From Hyaloperonospora brassicae (Eukaryota > Oomycota > Peronosporomycetes > Peronosporales > Peronosporaceae), in NCBI GenBank assembly GCA_947650285.1, contig CANTFL010001457.1, positions 62,001-126,000 of the forward strand: a DNA stretch of 64,000 nt. The letters run 5' to 3'. The notes below the pieces were generated by a model. That model saw nothing but the letters and a program-made list of their open reading frames with translations. It had not been told where the DNA came from and searched no databases. This document shows positions 12,201-22,572 of this stretch, in pieces; position 1 is the first letter of the stretch; every line of letters starts with the position of its first letter. Position numbers and translations under genes: made by a program.

Positions 12201-13310
12201 ATTCTTGCTCATACTTGGCACGAACAGCGCGTCCTTGATCTCGATGTCGCGTTCGTCGCCATTGGGCAGAACCACCCGTTCCATGATGGTTCCCACACCC
12301 TTGATCGCAGCCTTGCTGCCATCAGCCACCGATAGTTCGCCTTCCTCTCGCTCATTCAGGCTTGCAAACTTGGCCTTATCGTTGCAGATATGATGCGTCG
12401 CACCGCTGTCGACCGCCCACATCCCTGGCATATTCTTGCCCGTTGAAAGTCCAGCCTCCAGCGAAACCGCAAACGCAACTCGATCGTAGTCGTCGTCGTA
12501 GTTGCTGTTGGTTCGCCACTGAACGTTGTTGGCTCCGCGTCCACGAGCATTGTTGCCGCCGCGTCGAGCTCCTCCTTGATTTTCGTCCTTCTGCTTGGTC
12601 CAGCACCGCTCCGCCGTGTGCCCCAATTTTCCGCAGTACGTACACTGGCGAGGTTCACGCTCAGCACTGAACGCCTTCGCCGCGTCTTCAGTCTTCACCG
12701 ATGTCGTCTTGTCACCTTGCCTCTTGATGTGCTCATTCGTGAGCACTCTCACGACGTCTCGCGATCGCAGTTCCGCGCTGCTCATCTCCAAGTTTAGCAC
12801 GACATTCTCGTAGCTCTTGGGGAGGCTGCGCAACAAGCAGATCGCCACGTCCTCGTCCTCCATCTTGGCGCCGATGCTGCTTAGCTTCGCGCTGATGTTG
12901 AGGACTTCATTGCAATGATGCATCACATTGCCGCCTTCCTTCATCTCCATGCTGAACAGCTGGCGCTTCAAGTAGATGCGCCCAGCCTTCTGCGACCCGC
13001 CGTACAGCGTCTTCAAACGCGCCCACGCGATCCACGCCTCCTCACAATCATCGACGATGTGATGGTAGTCGGCGTCCATGTGGAGCAACATCAGTCCGAA
13101 CGCGATGTTGCTCGTCTTGACGTAGTCGTCCATGGCGCGAGGGTCCGCGAAGGTCGGCGACGTCTCCCGGTTCACCACGTGCCACGTCGACTTGGTCAGG
13201 AACACGCCACGCATGTAGCGGCTCCATGTCGCGTAGTTGTCTCCGTTGAACTTGTCGATGGAGATCTTGGTGGTGGCATCATGAGCAGAGGACATCGTGC
13301 TTGGGCTCAT
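9243..13310 (-). CDS. Ty1/Copia gag-pol polyprotein, intact
   Basis: A 1355-codon frame with the normal Copia order. Gag helical region about 15-200; zinc knuckle C223-C226-H231-C236; aspartic protease DSG 301-303; integrase zinc site H434, H439, C469, C472; integrase catalytic D500, D563, E599. RT has D951 (LDVVTAF) and YVDD 1035-1038. RNase H has D1201/D1203, E1242/E1244, D1281 and D1330. The polyprotein assembles particles, copies the RNA and inserts the DNA. No internal stop or shift is present, so this unit is potentially active. The first ATG (13308-13310) lies inside the PBS. The ATG five codons on (MSSAHD, 13293-13295) may be the real start. Codons run to the PPT, so there is almost no untranslated internal sequence. 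Its flanking LTRs do not match, so the array was rearranged after insertion. Confidence 0.96.
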   Translation of the reverse strand: MSPSTMSSAHDATTKISIDKFNGDNYATWSRYMRGVFLTKSTWHVVNRETSPTFADPRAMDDYVKTSNIAFGLMLLHMDADYHHIVDDCEEAWIAWARLKTLYGGSQKAGRIYLKRQLFSMEMKEGGNVMHHCNEVLNISAKLSSIGAKMEDEDVAICLLRSLPKSYENVVLNLEMSSAELRSRDVVRVLTNEHIKRQGDKTTSVKTEDAAKAFSAEREPRQCTYCGKLGHTAERCWTKQKDENQGGARRGGNNARGRGANNVQWRTNSNYDDDYDRVAFAVSLEAGLSTGKNMPGMWAVDSGATHHICNDKAKFASLNEREEGELSVADGSKAAIKGVGTIMERVVLPNGDERDIEIKDALFVPSMSKNLLSVPQINKGGKFQVMFDGSKMQVTRKNSTQVVATADLVDGLYWLRTPQRSANAATRNGTIDLHARMGHAPLDVLRKMVATGMIKEAKAPLNSTGPSVCRGCQQGKMVQKPFPTNRDKRQYGVFELLHFDICGPMEQVSIGGSRYLLLVVDEASGCMKGFCLRSKSESEDFIRSYILKIQTQFGKKIKFVRHDGAHEFATNSIKTFYEDQGIEQQVTVPYAHQTNGTAERAIRTIVTIGRSLLHHAKLEKCFWAEAAMTAIYIKNRLPSPKIDHKTPFEIVYKSKPSVKHMRVFGCRAYILTPREKRLKWDPKARAGMFMGYEEASKAYRVYDIEAGQVVISRDITFDESTFDFSMDRSSEDDEDAELDLDLLAINDDDVRQTTYKQTGKRKSEARPGMSRSARPRTGLEQDSAPEHVSNRHQKQRSSAHDTTPDDEEDAGAYDQDDDSTPPTFWRASANAVEATDLAEPATFQDAINGPDQVHWRSAVKAELKSMHLRGVFRAAKLPRGQGAIGTKWVFKIKRKADGSIEKYKARLVAKGFKQKYGIDYTETFSPVVKYVTLRMVIAITKYFDWPLDQLDVVTAFLYGVMKEKVYCVVPEGVEMDGDFDCLELVKAIYGLKQASRVWNETFDEFVCSIGFEVSAFDPCLYIKVVDGHCVLVLVYVDDVLVTGSSLELIAHTKADLKTRFEMTDSGKCTFVLGIELVDGLDGSVTMCLQQRYVNDILKRFGMHECKATTSPVDLSTRLVASSEAAKIDVPFREAVGALMHLMTATRPDIAYAVGYVSRFMENPQQEHWTAVKRIFRYLQGTKSHGLRFQPSDKIDFRGYSDADWAGDHADRKSTSGYTFMLMGAPVSWGSKKQSSVSLSTSEAEYIALSLAIQEGKWIHRLLCEILAAANESGPDLVIREDNQSCIKMTKNPVNHGRAKHIDIKYHHIRDEVKRGEVKLEYCETTVMLADIMTKGLHGPRHKEMTAALGIRASSD

Positions 13311-13314
13311 AACC
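13303..13314 (-). other. Primer binding site, initiator-tRNA-Met anticodon type
   Basis: The plus strand reads GGGCTCATAACC, the anticodon-loop sequence (CAU) of a eukaryotic initiator tRNA-Met. The element strand therefore carries its complement, GGTTATGAGCCC, directly beside LTR5. Drosophila copia is known to prime from an internal half of this tRNA, and this site fits that mode better than a 3'-CCA mode. Units A, B and C have no such site. Confidence 0.8.
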
Positions 13315-13589
13315 TGTTGAGAGGTGTGAAGCTTGACGACCGAAACTGGGAAGGATGCTGGGAGTCCACTCGGAAGACCGGAGAAGACACTTGGGGGGTA
13401 GATGGAAGATTGGAAAGTGATTGATTATCGGAGCTTATCTGCCTACGCCCTGATTTATATGTGTCCACATATAAATCAGTCGGCGCGTCTAATCACCCTA
13501 CTCGTCTAATCATTCCTGCGTAATTACCGACGTAAAAACTATCCCGTAAGAACTACACCTTAGAGTTCGGGTTGTTACGGTAACCTTCA
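13315..13589 (-). repeat. Copia LTR5 (275 bp), 5' LTR of unit D
   Basis: It starts TGTTGAGAGG and ends GGTAACCTTCA. It is recognisably the same family as LTR1-LTR4 but clearly diverged, for example over the first 100 bp. Outside it, at 13590, Gypsy1 gag sequence begins at once, so this LTR edge marks an insertion or recombination inside Gypsy1. Confidence 0.88.
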
Positions 13590-14084
13590 ATAAAAAAAGG
13601 AGCGCCTGATCCAGTGCTTTCGAAGCCTGCACGGGCGGTGAGGATGGTCCGTACCGAGGATATCAGCAGTGAGTCAGAATCGGAGACCAACGGATCGGAT
13701 TCGGAAGATCGATTGAGATCGATCCATATGGCTGCCACTACGGATCGGTGTACACCATCTCGCGACGCTTCAGCGAATATGAGACCGGTCAATCCGAATA
13801 CTCGTCGGGACTACCAAGACCGCAATATGTCATCGAAGCCGTGTACCCATTGCGGATTGACCAAGCACGGAGATCTCGGTTGTTAGAAGCGGCTCACGTG
13901 CCAGAAATGTGGAAGTAAAGGACACCCCTCCGACAATTGCTTTTTCGTGTGTCGTGCCTGCGGTGAGATGCATGACCCAGGTAAGTGTCCCACGGAGGAG
14001 CTCTACAACATGATCCGACAGTGGTACGTACCGAACAAGCATGCAGGGATGCTGCCAGAGAAGGCCGAGAAGATGTTAAACTAG
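13590..14084 (+). pseudogene. Gypsy1 gag, C-terminal remnant
   Basis: The sequence aligns with the last 160 or so residues of Gypsy2 gag. It keeps the Ser/Asp-rich stretch after ALSKPARAV and three zinc-knuckle motifs (CTHCGLTKHGDLGC, CQKCG...H...C, CRACGEMHDPGKC), which bind RNA in gag. A TAG at 13884-13886 replaces the Trp after the first knuckle, so the frame is broken. It ends with the same G-TTA-AAC-TAG as Gypsy2. The left part is lost at LTR5. Confidence 0.9.
14075..14081 (+). promoter_or_regulatory. -1 frameshift heptamer, Gypsy1 copy
   Basis: GTTAAAC sits directly before the gag TAG (14082-14084), in the frame G-TTA-AAC. The stem arms GGACGCTCG and CGAGCGTTC follow, as in Gypsy2, while the loop between them has changed. 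The pol frame is one base back. The parallel with Gypsy2 supports a conserved recoding signal. Confidence 0.65.
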
Positions 14085-17000
14085 GACGCTCGCCAGGTTT
14101 GAATCCGGTAGAGCCGAGCGTTCTGGGCCTTGCATTATTGCATACGTGGAGAAAAAGAAGACAGATCGCGAGAATAAGCAGAATGCCGATATGGAAACAA
14201 ATATATCTCATGTTCGAAGTCAAAACGTGTCACTTCTGTCTCCCATCTGAAGAGGATCGATGAGTACTCGCGATCTGAACCAATATGGAGATCGAGCTCG
14301 CTTATGGTGAATCTCGCGGATACCGGAAGCATTATTCGCCCGGGAAGTGGTTAAGAAGGCGAAAGCTGTTGGCAAGATCAACAGCGTGAAAGCAGCTCTG
14401 CTATTTGATTCCGGTGCTGAAGTGTCGATTATTGACACCACCTTTGCTCGTAAGGTCGGTTGTCAATATTGACCAAAGTTAACGACAAGAATGTATCGGG
14501 ATTGGAGAAACTGCGTACATGACGATAGGAAGTACCAAGATCAAGGTAACACTTGCGGGATCACTGGAATATTATTGCAATGTATGGGTAGGCGATCAAG
14601 CGGGACAAGATGCGATTTTAGGGACGGACTTTATGGTACCTGCCGTGTTGCGGCTCAATCTGGCTGACGGGGCGTTGTGCCTACCGGAAGAAGTCTGTAT
14701 TCACATTGCAGGACGTCGTCCCGCGTACGGATCGAATATACAGAATGTGACGGCGAATGACCAGCATATAGTGATCCTGGTCGGAGAGTCAAGAAAAGTA
14801 AAGATTGGGATCGGTGGGGCCAAGATGAAGTTGTGAGTCACAAGAGGACCAGATTGGGTACCTACGGTGATCTCGGGGTTGGGCAGAAGAAAGTATCTGC
14901 AGATGACCAACATTGGCGATCGAGAGATCATACTGCCCACCCACACTATATTAGGCGTGTGGATGGAAGGCGATATGATACCACGGACTCGAGGCTTTTT
15001 GTTGGCTGGATCGGGGAGGTACAAAGAGTGGCAAACTCTGGCGTATAAGGCTACGACGGATCGCGTGAAGGAACTTCCAGAGGACCAGATCGGACCGTTG
15101 GTAGGTCGCCTAAATACTTCGTCCCTTAACGTATCATGAAGCGGCCCTCCGATCCGCTAAAAGATATACCTCGAGCGGTCTATATGGTAACGCGGTAGGC
15201 CGGGAAAGAGAATTCGCAAAGAGCAGATACCGTGGTTACGGGGGAAGGAAGGATCAATGGAGTCGGATCGACCTTATTGGATGAAGTAAATCTATCGCCA
15301 ATGAATAACGACCACGGGATCGGATCCCAATGTGCAATAAAAGGGGACCACGAGATCGAACAGGGAGGACAAGGCAATATACTGTCTTCATAATACGTCG
15401 ATATTGTAGACGACAGATTAGAATTAAATCAGCCCGAGGAGAAGAAAGAGTCGGAGGAGGAGAAATCGCCCAATATCGACAAAACTAAGATTGCAGGAGC
15501 ACCAGTCTACTATCACGAGAGTGGAAATTTGTTTGCTGAAGATTTCGAACAGCACCTGGTGGTGTTACCAGAGACGTCCACGGCTACGGAATAAGTGGTA
15601 ATTGATGACATTCAGATCGGCGATCCCAACGTCCCTCTCACCGCAGATAAATAGCGGCTCAGATCGCTGATCTGGAAGAGCCGTCACCTTCTCATGGGTA
15701 AAGGTAATTCTCTACCACCAGCAGCACGATGCGCGATCTGTGATATTGATGTCGGTGGGGAAGCACCGATAGCGCAAAGAGAACGTCCGGTAGCACCTAA
15801 ATATCGGGAGAAGCTGTCAGATCTTATCAAAGGGCTTTTAGTGGCCAAGATCATTCAACCATCTACTTCGCCTTGGGGGTCTTCGATAGTGGTGGTTATC
15901 AAGAAGAATGGAGTGGATATTCGTCTCTGTATTGATTACCAAAGAGTAACTCAGCTGACGCGCCTGATGGTTTATCCCATGCCGTTAATCGACGATCTAC
16001 TGGAGGATTTGGATAAGGCTCTACGCTATTGCTCGTTAGATATGGCCAGTGGATTCTGTGTCGTTTAAATGAATGAACGAGCAAAAATGACCTCAGCGTC
16101 TGTCACGCCGTTTGGCCTTTTCGATTGGCTACGAATGTCTTTTGGGCTTAAGAACGCGCCCCAGATCTACCAACGTCTTGTTGACAATGCGCTGTATGGA
16201 TATCTCAAGATCGGCCAGAAATCAGCTTCAGATGGCCCGATCGACGTGTTCAAAGATGGAGAACCTGAGACAGATCGACATCCCTCTATACTGGGACGCC
16301 AATCTTGTATTGACGATATGCATATACCGGCCACGTCATGGGAATCTTTGTATGCAAAAGTGGAACGACTGCTGGAAGCACGTGATAAGTGAAACCTGTC
16401 TATCAGTCTCACGAAGAGTTTTTGGGGGTGCCGTAAGGTCGACTATTTGGGACACCAAGTGTCGATTGATGGTATGGAGGCTCATCCCAAGAACTAGGAA
16501 AGCAGGTCAACATCCCGTTCCCTAGCACGCTACGAGCTATGCAATCTTTCCTCGGGAACCTGAATCATTACCGCCGTTTAATTGAGAATTTGCAGTATAC
16601 GCCGCTGTGTGATATGAGCTAAGGAATTACAGTTTCTTCGAAATCGGCCGATCTCAGCTCGCAGTAGGAGACGATTGGTCGAATGAAAACCGATGGAAGG
16701 AGGCTAAGGTTGCGTTCACTATGCTAAATGCTAAGATAGCTACAGCTCCCATGCTTGAACATTTCGACCCGGATCGTCTTTCGTAATCGTAGTTTATGTT
16801 AGTAAGTGGGCTGTCACAGCGGCCCTGATACAGGAGTGTGATGGCGTGTATCATCCGGTGACGTTTACTAGCCGCACGTTGAAGCCCAATGAACTTAACT
16901 ACGGAACGGTGGAAAAAGAAGTGCTGGCGTTACTTCGTGTTTTGGATGTGTGCTACACCACACTAGCTTCACAAGAGATCACGGTGTTGACTCGACACTT

Positions 17001-17760
17001 CACGCTAGCGTGGTTGATGCAATCTCGATGGCTCAACGGGAGATTAGAACGGTGGTCTGCTTTGCTGTCATACTGGACTATGTAGGTATATAAATTCAAG
17101 AGAGAAGAGGAAGAGATCTTGGGGATGCTAGCAGCAAGTATCACTCCGAGAGAAGAGGTAGAAGAGATGCTGATTGGGATTTCCTCCCGAAAGGACTGCC
17201 GACTCAAGATTTTAATGCCACCATTCACGGTGGAAGTGGATGAAAAGTTGCTGGTGGCCGGCTTCGATGGATTGGCGAGGATCCAAAAAAAGAAAGGACG
17301 GTCGTACAGTGCTGTGATATGGAGGCTACCTGAGTGGACGATCGTGGCGGCAGAATCCAGATACGTTCTCGACCTCACCGTGAACGAAGCTGAGCATAAT
17401 AGTTTGCTTTTATGCTTCGAATTACTTGCCGATCTGGACAGGGGGCGAGTAATTCTTTGTGGAGACTCTAAATTGGTGATCCGACAGATGCGCGGCGAGA
17501 TCGACTGCAAGGCACCGGGCCTTTAACTTCTCAGGCATTAAGCGTTGAACAAATTGCGAACTTGGCCTAGTCACGAGTTTCTGCATATTAAGCGAGAATG
17601 TAACCAAAGTGCAGATCGACTAGACAGCACAGCAATGAAGAACGAAAACGGTAGGACGGTATCAGCTGAAGAAGATCGACAAGATCTGATGACTCTGAAC
17701 CGTCTCGATGAATATATTAGGCCAATCGGGATGGGAAGCTTGCTCGAATAACTGCGGCCA
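14085..17760 (+). pseudogene. Gypsy1 pol, first part: protease, RT and two RNase H domains
   Basis: Broken frames align along Gypsy2 pol. Protease: LLFDSGAEVSIIDTTF near 14400. RT: LCIDYQRVTQL, YCSLDMASGF and CIDDMHIP near 16310, where the usual YIDD has become CIDD. First RNase H: about 16790-17085, in which the usual first Asp is Tyr (VVYVSKWAV) and the TDH motif is TRH. Second RNase H: about 17220-17640, with the four acidic residues visible (GFDGLAR, NEAEHN, LCGDSKL and QSADRLDS). Stops occur at 14834, 15137, 15592, 15652, 16066, 16390, 17083, 17524 and elsewhere. Since Gypsy2 is truncated, this copy is the only view of the end of the second RNase H. Confidence 0.88.
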
Positions 17761-17829
17761 CGAGGTCAGCCGAGCGGGTACGCCATCAGCCCGAAATGAT
17801 ACGTAGGAGATAATTCAGAGGATTAGGAT

Positions 17830-19455
17830 TCAACGCATTGTCCAAGCTCAAGATGAAGAGCGTTGGATTGTCAATCTTTCGAGTTGTCTGAATGGCGATT
17901 TATCAAGCCTGGACGCTGGAGAAGTGAATGTGTGCGCAAAACTAGCACCTGAGTACGATATCGATAAGAACGGTCTGCTTTTCGTCTGCCCCATGGAAAA
18001 ATGAGAGTCAGAAGATCGCGATGGTTTGATGCATCTAGTGATCCTAGAGACTTTGCAACAGGACTTTTTGCACCATTACCACGCAAATCTGGGGAAAGTA
18101 AACCAAGGTATTGGCAGTACGTACCAGAAAATCAGATCGCGATTCTACTGGAGAGGGCTGTACCGGAGTGTGCAACGATATGTAGGCGAGTGTAATGATT
18201 GTGAGACCGGAAAGGGATGTACGATGATCCATGAGAGATCGCCTGGTGATTTACAAGCAACCTACCCATTCCAAATCATCGCAATGGATCATTTCCCGTC
18301 GTTGTCTAAGCCTTTCAAAGGGAACACTGAGCTGCTCATTTGGGTAGATCTTTTCTCGGGGTATGTGATCGCAAAAGCTAGCTCGTCACGGACAGCACAG
18401 ATGATTGAGGAGAATTGCGAAGAATGCGTGTTACGACGTTTTGGAGCTAGCGAGGATATCAGGCACGATCGGGAACCGGGATTTATGTCCAATTTATTCC
18501 GAGCTTTCATCCAGATCGTAGGGCAAAAGCATCGTGCTATTATGGCCTATAGACCACAAGCAAATGGAACGGCCGAACGAATGGTGCAAAAACTTACGGG
18601 AGCTCTCAAGAAGTATGTGGCTGATGTCAACCAACAAGATTGAGACGAGTATGCTGAACCGCTACCATTTGCGATAAACACCGCGCAAGATCGGATCCAA
18701 GGGGACACCCCATTCTATTTAGTTCATATGTGGGACTTGCGATCAACATTGGAAGCTACGTTATCAGTAGGGAACACGGGAACACGAGATCGCGACCCAA
18801 AGAGGTGGATATACAAGAGCCAAAGGCAATACCAACGAGCTTGATTTGCAGTGAACGATCACTTACGAGTCGCGATCCAGGAGAGAGCAGATCGACACAA
18901 TGAAGACCTGGAGCCACACGAAGTCGAAGTGGGTACACAAGTATTTCTATACCTGGATCGAGTCAAGGAAGGCTACGTGAAGAAATTAGATCATATGTGG
19001 CATGGCCCATTCCGGGTTGCGGATATATGTGGAGATCACGCGGTGAAATTGGAGATCGCTGGTACCCCATATTGACTATTTCTGATTGTACATCTATCGA
19101 TTCTGAAGAAGGTAAAGACGTTCCCTGAACGGCCGAAGCATCATCTTACGATGGATGAAGCCGATCGCTTGGATTTTGATGAAGCTCTGCTACCAGAGGA
19201 CATTTGGGAAAGCGATCTTGAGGAGGAAGAAAATGAAGTGGAAGACATATTGGACGTGCGACCTGGTAGAAAACCCGTTATGGGCGAGTACATCGTCAAT
19301 TTCTGGTGAAGTGGAAGGGACATCCCGATCTGAGCTGGGTGGATAAGGCCTATCTGAGTTGTGGAGCGATCTTGCAAGAGTTTGAGCGGAGCCGAGTGAG
19401 TCGAAACCGTTTCGAAGTGATGCAGTCTCACGAAGGCAAGTCGGACGAACCTTAA
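17830..19455 (+). pseudogene. Gypsy1 pol, second part: integrase and chromodomain
   Basis: The zinc-binding region is seen as HYHANLGK ... CNDCETGKG (about 18075-18210). The catalytic core has AMDHFPS, RHDREPGF and TAERMVQK, giving a D-D-E set. A C-terminal barrel-like region with WHGPFRVADI follows (about 18995). An acidic linker leads to a chromodomain at about 19260-19400 (GEYIV, then after a one-base shift LVKWKGHPD and SWVDKAYLSCGAILQEF). Chromodomains on Gypsy integrases steer insertion towards marked chromatin. Stops near 18641, 18841 and 19072, and the shift near 19300, disable it. The stop TAA is at 19453-19455. Confidence 0.87.
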
Positions 19456-19465
19456 CAGTTCAAAA

Positions 19466-19591
19466 ACGCATGCGGGAGGCAGCATATGCGGATGGAGGGG
19501 TTGAAAGATGTGCTAGACGGTAGCACATGCTGGTGGATGAGGTTGCAAAATGTGCTAGGAGGTAGCACATGCTGATGGATGGAGTTATGTG
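19466..19591. repeat. Three 42-bp tandem units with hairpins
   Basis: Units start at 19466, 19508 and 19550. The second and third each contain a perfect 8-bp palindrome, ATGTGCTA-5 nt-TAGCACAT (19508-19528 and 19550-19570). The first is degenerate. They lie between the 3' ends of pol (plus strand) and the antisense ORF (minus strand), so they could end transcription from both sides or shape the 3' end. No function is proven. Confidence 0.8.
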
Positions 19592-19698
19592 TGTGAGTAT
19601 GGAGACAGTCAATTATATTACCTATCTGAATAATATGGATCGAGAGCGAATCGAAGTTTTTGTGAAGGTTGCGAAGAATGAATTACCAAAGAAAACGA

Positions 19699-20246
19699 TT
19701 AAAAGACGTACACAAATCTGAAAGACGATCGAACTCGAACGCCGATTTTAGACGAAGACAATGGATCAGGATTGAACGTGTCTTGTAGACGAGGGATCTG
19801 CGATCCGGGGTGATCCCAGTGGGCGTTACGAAACTGGTTGCGCCAAGGATCCTCTTGGTCGGCCATGTCCAACGCCTCTACCAGGTCGGCAGGGTCGGCA
19901 GGATGCCCCAATCCGGGATACCAAACTCGATGTTCATGCATGCGCGGGTAATGCAAAAAGAAGGGATCGAGCAAGATATTCAGATCGCAGTGGCCGTCGA
20001 TCATGCTGCGAAGGTTCCGTCTTCAGTAATTTTCCAACGCGCTCCAAAACGAGATCGACGCTGTATACGCTGACGCCAAAACGTTAGCAGGAACCGATCA
20101 GATCGTCGTTGAGCCGGAGAGATGGGAAACGCGTGCGTAGATGTCCACAGCGCTTGGCGATGACTGGACTTTAGATCCAAATAACGAGTGCCCATGTCCC
20201 GATACCACCCGGTTAGGGAAAACGAGAACGGGTTCACGGGAATCAC
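19699..20246 (-). pseudogene. C-terminal part of the Gypsy1 antisense ORF
   Basis: Two overlapping open pieces (20001-20246 and 19699-20004) continue the antisense protein in different frames. They have protein-like composition, with PVNPFSFSLTGWYRDMG and later LLDPFFLHYPRMHEHR and DPWRNQF. The second piece ends at 19699. The 20313-21377 piece is in the same frame as 20001-20246 with one stop between. I recognise similar hypothetical proteins in oomycetes only loosely, and no enzyme motif is visible. Confidence 0.55.
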
Positions 20247-20312
20247 GATGTTGTCCCAGGTAGATCGAGCGTATAGGGCCGCAATGTGTAGCCGCGAGAC
20301 TAGCTCAGACGT

Positions 20313-21377
20313 CTACGTCCCGGTAGATGGAGCCCGCCCGTTAGAGTGATGAGAAATTAAGAAATGTCGGGGCTTGGAATAGTGACGGAACAACAACTCG
20401 ATCGACATCTCCCTCACGCAAACCATCGCAATCCGCGAGACTGGCCAAGAAGCGATCTCAGAAGCTTCCCGGCTGGAAGGTACCAAATAGTTGGGAATCC
20501 ATCGATCCCGAGGTTGCTGAAGTGGTGGGAGATCGTCAAAGTCGGCAGCCGCGGGGACTCGGTTAGCCACTGGGCGTACCGGAATGTTGATGCTGTTTTC
20601 GCTATCCAACAGACGGATGGACGGGAGTGCAGTAAATCCACGGGGCGAGCTAGCGGAGCCGATCTTGCTGGATGCCTCTTCCGGCAACGACATATCCGCA
20701 TCTCCAGAATCACCACCATCATCCTGAAGGTCGATCACGGGAGCAGTCGCAACCGAAGCAGTCGAATAGGAAAGATAGTGAGGCTCCGGCTCGTTCGATG
20801 AAGACGGACGTGACGGCTCTTGGCCGAACCTAGTTGTCACGGACGGAACGAAATTTGTTGGAGTGGCCGCCGACGAGTCTGGAGTTTCGGATCTATCGTC
20901 CGAATTTGGGTGGAGACGAGCGGTCGATCTGGATTGAGACATTACAGACCGAGTCAGATCATCCGAGCTAGAGGCAGACCCGGCCGAATCTTCACTTTCC
21001 GATCCAGACCCAGGAGCTGCAGGCGGAGACGGCGAAGCATAATAGGAGGAAGGCGCGGGTGTAGCCGATCTTGTAAGTCTCTTGGAGGGTGTTGAGGGGT
21101 TGAACGATAATAGGCGGGTGTCCGCTCGGGTTATGGAAGAATTCTTGGACCGTGATCCTAGTTGAACACGCTGGCGCTTGGCAGGCGGAGCAGGCGATCT
21201 CGGTCGGTTCTTACGGACACGTGATCCCTTCCTCCGGATGTCAGAAGCAGGAGTCGTTCCCACCGGAGTAGTATCGCTGGGGGTCGGATCAGGGGTCGAT
21301 TTGGGGGTCACCGCAGACGGCTGAGAGCCGAGTATGGCACTGATCAGTGTGTCAAGAAGCGCGCGATGATCTGCCAC
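20313..21377 (-). pseudogene. Middle part of the Gypsy1 antisense ORF (354 codons, Ser/Pro-rich)
   Basis: It begins MADHRALLDTLISAILG and then becomes low-complexity, rich in Ser, Pro, Thr and Asp, with basic patches (KNRPRSP, KRQRVQLG) that could be nuclear signals. Upstream in the same frame, past one TAA, lies a helical stretch (DLIQRVDYL ... LRRQLAEHHAVYDLLATAE). This M is therefore probably internal and the original protein longer. It runs opposite to pol, between pol and the 3' LTR. Function unknown. Antisense extra ORFs in this position are known in some plant Ty3/Gypsy elements. Confidence 0.65.
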
Positions 21378-21573
21378 GGCCCGATCCCGATCTTATTCCG
21401 CCGTTGCCAAGAGGTCGTAAACCGCATGATGTTCTGCAAGTTGACGACGGAGGTTGACATTATAAGCCTGCGAGTACGCCATATGACCTTCCAAAGAAAC
21501 CAAGTAATCCACTCGCTGTATGAGATCTCTGATGGAAGCTAAACCCTCTTTCGATCTCCGCTTGAGATCGACC

Positions 21574-22374
21574 CTACTCTGTTTTCAACTTGGAAACTTC
21601 CGCTCTGAGGAGGGACTTGTCGGAGGCCAACTGGTCACGCTGATGTCGGACGGTGTTGCGATCCTCTCGGATGGAGCGGACCTGCGCGTTCACGGTCCTC
21701 ATCTGCTGTTCTAAGCGGGTCAGGTCTTGATTGCTGGCGCGTAACAACTCGTTCAACCGAAGAATCGTCGCCGACTGATCGCGAATGGTCCGCTGCGCCA
21801 GCCGGCAGTCTCTCAAAGAATGAGCGGCGTCGGCATACCGGCATGGCTTCAAGTCGTAACGACGCTGGACGAAAGAGACAAATGGGACGCCCGATCGGTA
21901 CAGATAGTCGATCACTTCTTGTAGACGATCTCCGCGCGCGACAGCCTCTCGGTGTGACTGCCGAAGCGCGTGGATAGTATCCTCTTGGCTGCGGAAAGTG
22001 GCCTCTCGATCCCATAAATATGAGATCGTTGCCACCGCAAGATGAACGTCGTCGGCGAAAACTCTCGGGACGTTCTCGTTGGTATCCACAATTGGAGTGG
22101 ACCCACGAAGAAGCCCACTAGTGGCCAGTGTGTCTGACCCAAATGCGTCAAGAGGAGCTAACGAGGTGAGAGGGAAGATCGACTCCAGCGGGCAGTATGG
22201 CGATCTTACGAGAATCGGTAACGATTTGACCGGATCGAGATGACTGGAGAACCCAGGCCGATCCGGAACGGCAGGAATACGATTTCCCTTGATCGGGCGA
22301 TCTGGGTAACGGAGGCGAACCGTCCGGACCGGAATGTCGTGGGGACCTAGGCCGATCCGAAATTGTGGGAGCAT
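21574..22374 (-). pseudogene. N-terminal part of the Gypsy1 antisense ORF (266 codons, coiled coil)
   Basis: The first 100 residues are Pro/Arg-rich. From about residue 105 to the end the sequence is helical, with regular Leu, Arg and Gln spacing (LRQSHREAV, ILRLNELLRASNQDLTRLEQQMRTV), which suggests a long coiled coil. It ends at a stop at 21574-21576. A one-base change near 21580 would carry the coiled coil into the next frame, so the stop looks like damage. Open frames continue upstream to 22586, inside the start of the 3' LTR, so antisense transcription could begin in that LTR. No known domain is recognised. Confidence 0.65.
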
Positions 22375-22572
22375 TCTCCCCGTGATCTGGTGATCCGGAC
22401 GGACGATCGCGATCCGGAGACAGAACCACCGTGAAGTTGTCCGAGAGGGTCGGCTAAGTGGGGAGACGCGTCGGGGACGTCATGGGATGGACTTGAGTGC
22501 TTGGAACGAAGTTGATTGATGACTGGACCGAAGCCGGTTGCTTCCCAAAAGGACTTTAGTACAGAGGGCGGT

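Larger units (their letters stand above)
1..13589 (-). mobile_element. Tandem Ty1/Copia array: five LTRs, four internal regions
   Basis: LTRs (29-309, 2916-3197, 5923-6219, 8936-9232, 13315-13589) alternate with internal regions A, B, C and D, all read on the minus strand. LTR starts are 2887, 3007, 3013 and 4379 bp apart. Only D has PBS, gag, protease, integrase, RT and RNase H. A, B and C start inside integrase directly at an LTR edge. LTR1 and LTR2 match each other best, as do LTR3 and LTR4, and LTR5 is the most divergent. The first 28 bases of the window repeat 2888-2915 exactly, so another A-type unit lies to the left. Neighbouring units share each LTR, as expected from LTR-LTR crossing-over. 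The right end lies inside the gag gene of a Gypsy element. Confidence 0.93.
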
